DNA from: Bacteroidales bacterium
GTDB taxonomy: Bacteria; Bacteroidota; Bacteroidia; Bacteroidales; NBLH01
Direction: 5' to 3'
NCBI GenBank assembly: GCA_029933755.1
Contig: JAOZNO010000100.1
Span: 1-9,331, forward strand
DNA length: 9,331 bases
Translations under genes and position numbers: made by a program
The notes under the pieces: model-generated
Told to the model about the DNA's origin: nothing
Databases searched by the model: none
Seen by the model: only the letters and a program-made list of their open reading frames with translations
Shown: one piece after another, positions 6,673 to 9,331 of the stretch
Position numbering within the stretch: the stretch's first letter is position 1
Layout of the letters: each line of letters begins with the position of its first letter

Positions 6673-6727
6673 ATTTGAAGCTATGTATATAGCAAATAAT
6701 CATTAAAAATTTTGCATTCAGCTTTTA

Positions 6728-7522
6728 TTAGCTAAAAAACAGAGACCAACTAATCGCAATAACACCAATAATCAAACAGTAAACCGCAAAGTAAATTAAT
6801 TTTCCTCGTTTAACGATATTAATCATCCAGGTACAGGCTAACAAGCCGGAAATAAAAGCAGCCAGAAATCCTACTACCAAAGGTAAAGTTCCAATACCCG
6901 ATGTGTCTGACATGCTTCCATCCATTACATCTTTTAAATTGGCACCAATTATTGGGATTAATACCATAAGAAAAGAAAAACGTGCTGTACGTTCTTTGTT
7001 ATTTCCTAATAATAAACCTGTTGAAATGGTCGATCCTGAACGTGAAATGCCTGGTATAACCGCAATTGCCTGGGCTATACCAATGATTAATGCATCTTTA
7101 TATGTTATTTTCTTATCTCTGGGCTTAGCATAATAAGTAAAAGCAAGTAAAGCGGCAGTAAATATTAGCATGCTACCCACAAGTAAAATGTTTCCAGTAA
7201 ACAAAGCTTCTACATTTTCTTTAAAAAACAAGCCTACAATACCGACAGGAATCATTGAAACAGCAATTTTAAATATGTAATGAGTCTCTTCGTTCATTTG
7301 AAAGCGGAAAAACCCCTGTATCAGTTCCCATATTTCTTTACGGAAAACTACAATCGTACTTAAAACAGTAGCCCCATGAACTACAACTGTGAAAACCAGG
7401 CTGTCAGTTGCTTCCACCCCCATAATTGCTTTACCTAATTCTAAATGACCACTACTGCTTACCGGTAAAAACTCGGTTAAACCTTGTATTATTCCTAAAA
7501 TTAGTGCTTCTATCCAGTTCAT
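6728..7522 (-). CDS. uppP: Undecaprenyl-diphosphate phosphatase
   Basis: This 264-residue polytopic inner-membrane enzyme (BacA/UppP family) dephosphorylates undecaprenyl diphosphate to regenerate the lipid carrier for peptidoglycan and surface glycans. It has the two signature regions: GIIQGLTEFLPVSSSGHLEL (10-29), carrying Gln13 and Glu17 of the (E/Q)xxxE motif and the serine cluster 22-24, and PGISRSGST (157-165) with the probable catalytic Arg161. Hydrophobic segments fit about seven or eight helices, including 41-60, 84-100, 112-131, 181-195, 213-235 and 243-262. Length is typical. In related genomes it sits directly between the DUF3098 gene and truB; here it has a hydrolase gene upstream and the GH130 cassette downstream. 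The 238 bases before its ATG at 7522 carry repeats but no clear promoter. Any link between carrier recycling and the cassette's glycosyltransferase is unproven. Confidence 0.97.
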   Translation of the reverse strand: MNWIEALILGIIQGLTEFLPVSSSGHLELGKAIMGVEATDSLVFTVVVHGATVLSTIVVFRKEIWELIQGFFRFQMNEETHYIFKIAVSMIPVGIVGLFFKENVEALFTGNILLVGSMLIFTAALLAFTYYAKPRDKKITYKDALIIGIAQAIAVIPGISRSGSTISTGLLLGNNKERTARFSFLMVLIPIIGANLKDVMDGSMSDTSGIGTLPLVVGFLAAFISGLLACTWMINIVKRGKLIYFAVYCLIIGVIAISWSLFFS

Positions 7523-7592
7523 TAGTTTGTTTGTTTAATTTCTACAATATTTTATAATTATTTTAAATTTAGCAAAATGATATTGTTTAAAT

Positions 7593-7621
7593 ATTCAGTC
7601 ATTAATGGTCATTCAGTCATT
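7593..7621. repeat. ATTCAGTCATT direct repeat
   Basis: ATTCAGTCATT occurs at 7593-7603 and 7611-7621, 18 bp apart start to start. Related GTCATT pieces follow at about 7652-7657, with GTCAT again near 7663. The array lies between the hydrolase stop codon and uppP, next to the CTGAGCGTAGTCGAAG element. It looks like a decayed short tandem repeat. An operator for uppP is possible but has no other support. Confidence 0.5.
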
Positions 7622-7629
7622 TGCGGCTA

Positions 7630-7645
7630 CTGAGCGTAGTCGAAG
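7630..7645 (-). repeat. CTTCGACTACGCTCAG dispersed element, copy 2
   Basis: Read on the minus strand this is CTTCGACTACGCTCAG, one base different from the copy at 2211-2226 and in opposite orientation. The pair encloses uppP and the whole GH130-glycosyltransferase cassette, about 5.4 kb. As these elements are usually numerous in a genome, the enclosing position may be accidental. Confidence 0.6.
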
Positions 7646-7760
7646 TATCGCTGTCATTTATTGTCATAGGTGCATTCGCCATTTTGTAAAATCTTGTATT
7701 TACCTACTAATAATGTTTTCGAGCTTCTTATTGAAATTTAGCTTGTGGCATATACCCAAT

Positions 7761-8747
7761 TTACCTCTTTTTAATTTTTATATCAATCAGAAATCTTAAA
7801 AACTTAAATCTCAATCGTTTTTTCAGAATAGGTTTTGTACCTGATATAAACTCAAAAATTACTTTTGCTATTTCTACTGTTCTCAGGTAACCAAAGGATT
7901 TATGAGGATTTCTTTCCTTATTGGCTTTGTAATCATTATACACCTCAAAATCAACAACTTTTACTCCTGTACTGTTTTTGTCAAAATCACTAGACAGTAG
8001 GTCATAAATGGCTACTTTATCCTCAATGTCAGAAAAGTTAAACCATTTGGATTTTACTGATTCAGGTGTTTTTAACTTTTTTAAGCCAGGGAATTCGGTT
8101 TTTATTTCTTCGGCTATTTTACCTATTACTACAGGAAATGCCAGTGGCGAACCAAAGGTTACCAGAGTATCAATATTAAATTCCTTTTCAAATGAATATA
8201 AAACATCAAAAGCAATGATTGACCCCATGGAATGTGCCAATAAAAGTATTTCGTCATTTTTATATTTTTTTAATACGCGAATAAGTCTTTTTCGTATTAA
8301 ATCTTTTATAAAAGTCTCTTCTTTTCCAATCTCCTTTTTTTTGTAATAATATGCTTCTAAATCTTTATAGTACCTATGTACAATAACATCAGTTATGTAT
8401 GTGTAGTTAATTGATAAATCTTTGTTTAATAAAAAATGGGAAAAAAAATGCAATACAGATTTATTAACTTTTTTCTTTTTTTCAGTTACTGCATATTTTC
8501 TTCTACTTAATCCTTTTTTGTACGGCTCATCAATAAATAATGGATTATCTGTATCCGTAATGGTTTCGTCTAATGGCTTTTCATGCAAAATATCAGCCCA
8601 GTATACTAATTCAAACTTACAATCCGTGGCATCATCACTATATACATTTTTGAGGCCTTCACAAATAGCCTGTTTCCACCATTTTTCAAGTAGTTCCTTG
8701 GGTGGTTTATTACTTAAACCGTGTATGCCTATTATTACTTTTGCCAT
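7761..8747 (-). CDS. Alpha/beta-hydrolase-fold serine hydrolase of unknown substrate
   Basis: This 328-residue protein carries the serine hydrolase nucleophile elbow in LLLAHSMGSIIAFDVLYSF (168-186), GHSMG-like with Ser173. Its N-terminal strand and oxyanion-hole segment VIIGIHGLSNKP (4-15) is usual for lipase/esterase-like folds. LVTFGSPLAFP (195-205) is the strand after the elbow. FNFSDIEDKVA (236-246) probably supplies the acid (Asp240 or Asp243) and NPHKSFGYLRT (280-290) the histidine (His282), completing a triad. Residues 90-160 form a charged insertion that could be a lid, and the C-terminus is basic (KKRLRFKFLRFL at 309-320, IKIKKR at the end). There is no signal peptide, so it is probably cytosolic or on the inner face of the membrane. 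The substrate is unknown; an ester or lipid is likely from the fold. It lies between DUF3098 and uppP, where related genomes have no gene, and looks inserted. Confidence 0.8.
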   Translation of the reverse strand: MAKVIIGIHGLSNKPPKELLEKWWKQAICEGLKNVYSDDATDCKFELVYWADILHEKPLDETITDTDNPLFIDEPYKKGLSRRKYAVTEKKKKVNKSVLHFFSHFLLNKDLSINYTYITDVIVHRYYKDLEAYYYKKKEIGKEETFIKDLIRKRLIRVLKKYKNDEILLLAHSMGSIIAFDVLYSFEKEFNIDTLVTFGSPLAFPVVIGKIAEEIKTEFPGLKKLKTPESVKSKWFNFSDIEDKVAIYDLLSSDFDKNSTGVKVVDFEVYNDYKANKERNPHKSFGYLRTVEIAKVIFEFISGTKPILKKRLRFKFLRFLIDIKIKKR

Positions 8748-8781
8748 TTATTGGTTTGATAAACAATTTTTAATACAAGCT

Positions 8782-8818
8782 AGCCTGAACCAGGTATCAA
8801 TAATACCAAGTACAGGCT
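8782..8818. other. Strong 37-nt hairpin between DUF3098 and hydrolase genes
   Basis: AGCCTGAACCAGGTAT (8782-8797) and ATACCAAGTACAGGCT (8803-8818) pair around the 5-base loop CAATA. Outer 6-bp and inner 5-bp blocks are perfect, with a few mismatches or wobbles between. It lies wholly within the 101-base gap, 31 bases after the DUF3098 stop codon on the minus strand. No T-run follows on that strand, so a rho-independent terminator is not clear. A terminator of another kind, an mRNA stability element or a protein site are the alternatives. Confidence 0.6.
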
Positions 8819-8848
8819 ATTTAAAACTTAAAATTCCTATATCCAGAA

Positions 8849-9097
8849 TTATTCCTTTGGCTTTTTCATAATTGCCCAAATTTCAAATAAAAATCCGAAC
8901 AACACGACTATTGGGGCGAGTACAATTCTACGAAAACTAAATAATTCTTCGCCATTAAATACATTGGGGTCGTCAGAACTGCCACCTGCCATAAGCATAA
9001 AGCCAATAATGATGATTGCAAACCCAATAATAAGGTACATATAGTTCTCTTTTCCTAATGCAAATTCTACTTTATTTTCTGTTTCTATTTTTGCCAT
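8849..9097 (-). CDS. DUF3098-type small two-helix membrane protein
   Basis: This 82-residue protein has a short hydrophilic N-terminus (MAKIETENKVEFALGKENY), a first membrane helix at about 20-37, a loop SSDDPNVFNGEELFSFRR (40-57), a second helix at about 58-76 and a basic end (KKPKE). Size, the loop with DPNVFN and FSFRRI, and position ahead of uppP fit the DUF3098 family of Bacteroidota, which is usually found between ftsX and uppP. The function is unknown; the context suggests a role in the envelope or division. The frame is open upstream to a TTG at 9118, but I chose the ATG at 9097: the promoter -7 box ends at 9121 and would put the transcript start near 9116, and the N-terminus then matches the family. 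No ftsX is recognisable in the 234 bases upstream. Confidence 0.85.
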   Translation of the reverse strand: MAKIETENKVEFALGKENYMYLIIGFAIIIIGFMLMAGGSSDDPNVFNGEELFSFRRIVLAPIVVLFGFLFEIWAIMKKPKE

Positions 9098-9120
9098 TTT
9101 CTTATTTTTAAAAATCAATG

Positions 9121-9128
9121 CAAATGTA
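9121..9128 (-). promoter_or_regulatory. TACATTTG -7 box upstream of DUF3098
   Basis: On the minus strand TACATTTG matches the Bacteroidota TAnnTTTG consensus exactly, 23 bases before the ATG at 9097. A TTTG-type -33 box is not evident at the usual 19-21 base spacing, where the sequence is part of a TTAACAAT repeat tract. The 5' leader would be about 20 bases. Confidence 0.55.
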
Positions 9129-9136
9129 GTAAAAAA

Positions 9137-9178
9137 TTAAATTGTTATATTGTTAAACTGTTAAATTGTTAATTGTAA
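9137..9178 (-). repeat. TTAACAAT octamer tract, copy upstream of DUF3098
   Basis: On the minus strand the tract reads as TTACAAT, TAACAAT, TTAACAGT, TTAACAAT, ATAACAAT and a partial TTAA, a degenerate 8-bp tandem repeat of about five units. Its last 21 bp match the tract beside queA exactly in reverse complement. It lies where the -33 region of the DUF3098 promoter is expected, so unit number could affect expression. Confidence 0.6.
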
Positions 9179-9302
9179 ACAAAAGACTTTCTTATATGGC
9201 AAGCTGAAAAACTATTTTTATCCTACCGATAATCCATCTATTACAAAATTACTACTTTGCCCGAAAACAATAGAACAATTTGGCTTTAGTTTAGATATTC
9301 TG

Positions 9303-9319
9303 GGATATTTTTAATATCC
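9303..9319. other. Perfect 7-bp palindrome near the window end
   Basis: GGATATT and AATATCC pair perfectly around a TTT loop. A further GATATT lies just before it, at about 9293. No gene is recognisable within the last 200 bases, so I cannot tell whether this ends an upstream transcript entering from beyond the window. Confidence 0.35.
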
Positions 9320-9331
9320 GTATTGCTTATG

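Noticed and set aside
6681..6694. Hairpin GCTAT-ATAC-ATAGC (minus strand) as the uppP terminator.
   Set aside because: The stem has only five mostly AT pairs and no T-run, and short palindromes of this kind are common in AT-rich DNA.
7605..7799. Open frame of 64 codons on the plus strand between the hydrolase and uppP.
   Set aside because: It begins within the repeat array, reads through the dispersed element and runs into the antisense of the hydrolase end. There are no family features.
8008..8346. Open frame of 112 codons on the plus strand.
   Set aside because: It is antisense inside the hydrolase gene, whose triad motifs show that the minus strand is the coding one.
8422..8871. Open frame of 149 codons on the plus strand.
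   Set aside because: It lies almost wholly antisense to the hydrolase and also overlaps the end of the DUF3098 gene. Its protein is low-complexity in Phe and Ser, as expected from an AT-rich complement, with no recognisable motif.
9098..9118. Start of the DUF3098 gene at the TTG at 9118, adding seven residues.
   Set aside because: The predicted transcript start near 9116 falls inside that codon, and the ATG at 9097 gives a family-like N-terminus.
9286..9330. Short minus-strand reading frame at the window edge, as a possible ftsX C-terminus.
   Set aside because: Only 14 codons are visible, ending IPEYLN, which does not resemble the FtsX C-termini I know.

Overview
The window looks like chromosomal DNA from a low-GC member of the Bacteroidota. 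Three things point that way. The housekeeping genes DUF3098, uppP, truB and queA lie in one order and on one strand (minus), a block I recognise from Bacteroidota, where ftsX usually precedes it. Promoter-like sites fit the phylum's TTTG / TAnnTTTG consensus. The start codons lack clear Shine-Dalgarno sequences. I cannot name a genus; a Bacteroidales or Marinilabiliales relative is a guess.

Layout, in the order the minus-strand genes are read (right to left): 9098-9331 is non-coding, with an octamer repeat and the DUF3098 promoter. Next come a small two-helix membrane protein of the DUF3098 type (8849-9097), a serine alpha/beta hydrolase (7761-8747), uppP (6728-7522), a short GH130 enzyme (5573-6616) and a GT4-like glycosyltransferase (4304-5440). 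A long GH130 enzyme on the plus strand (2570-4066) converges on the glycosyltransferase. The minus strand then resumes with truB (1386-2114) and queA (167-1216).

The ancestral block therefore appears opened at two places: by the hydrolase between DUF3098 and uppP, and by a three-gene glycan cassette (GH130, GT4, GH130) between uppP and truB. None of the three cassette proteins has a signal peptide, and no transporter, SusC/SusD pair or sensor is nearby. It therefore looks like cytoplasmic mannoside metabolism, not a classical polysaccharide utilisation locus. Both GH130 proteins keep the Asp and the basic residues expected of a phosphorylase. A GT4 enzyme that builds a mannoside and two phosphorylases that trim or recycle it would make a self-contained cycle, possibly a storage or stress oligomannan. 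That last step is inference.

The intergenic DNA is rich in small repeats: TTAACAAT octamer tracts near both ends of the window, two inverted copies of a CTTCGACTnCGCTCAG element, a large inverted repeat built from 10-bp CAGATTA-type units, a stem-loop just after the glycosyltransferase, and paired TTTGCAAA palindromes in front of the long GH130 gene. No tRNA, rRNA, CRISPR array, transposase or integrase was seen.
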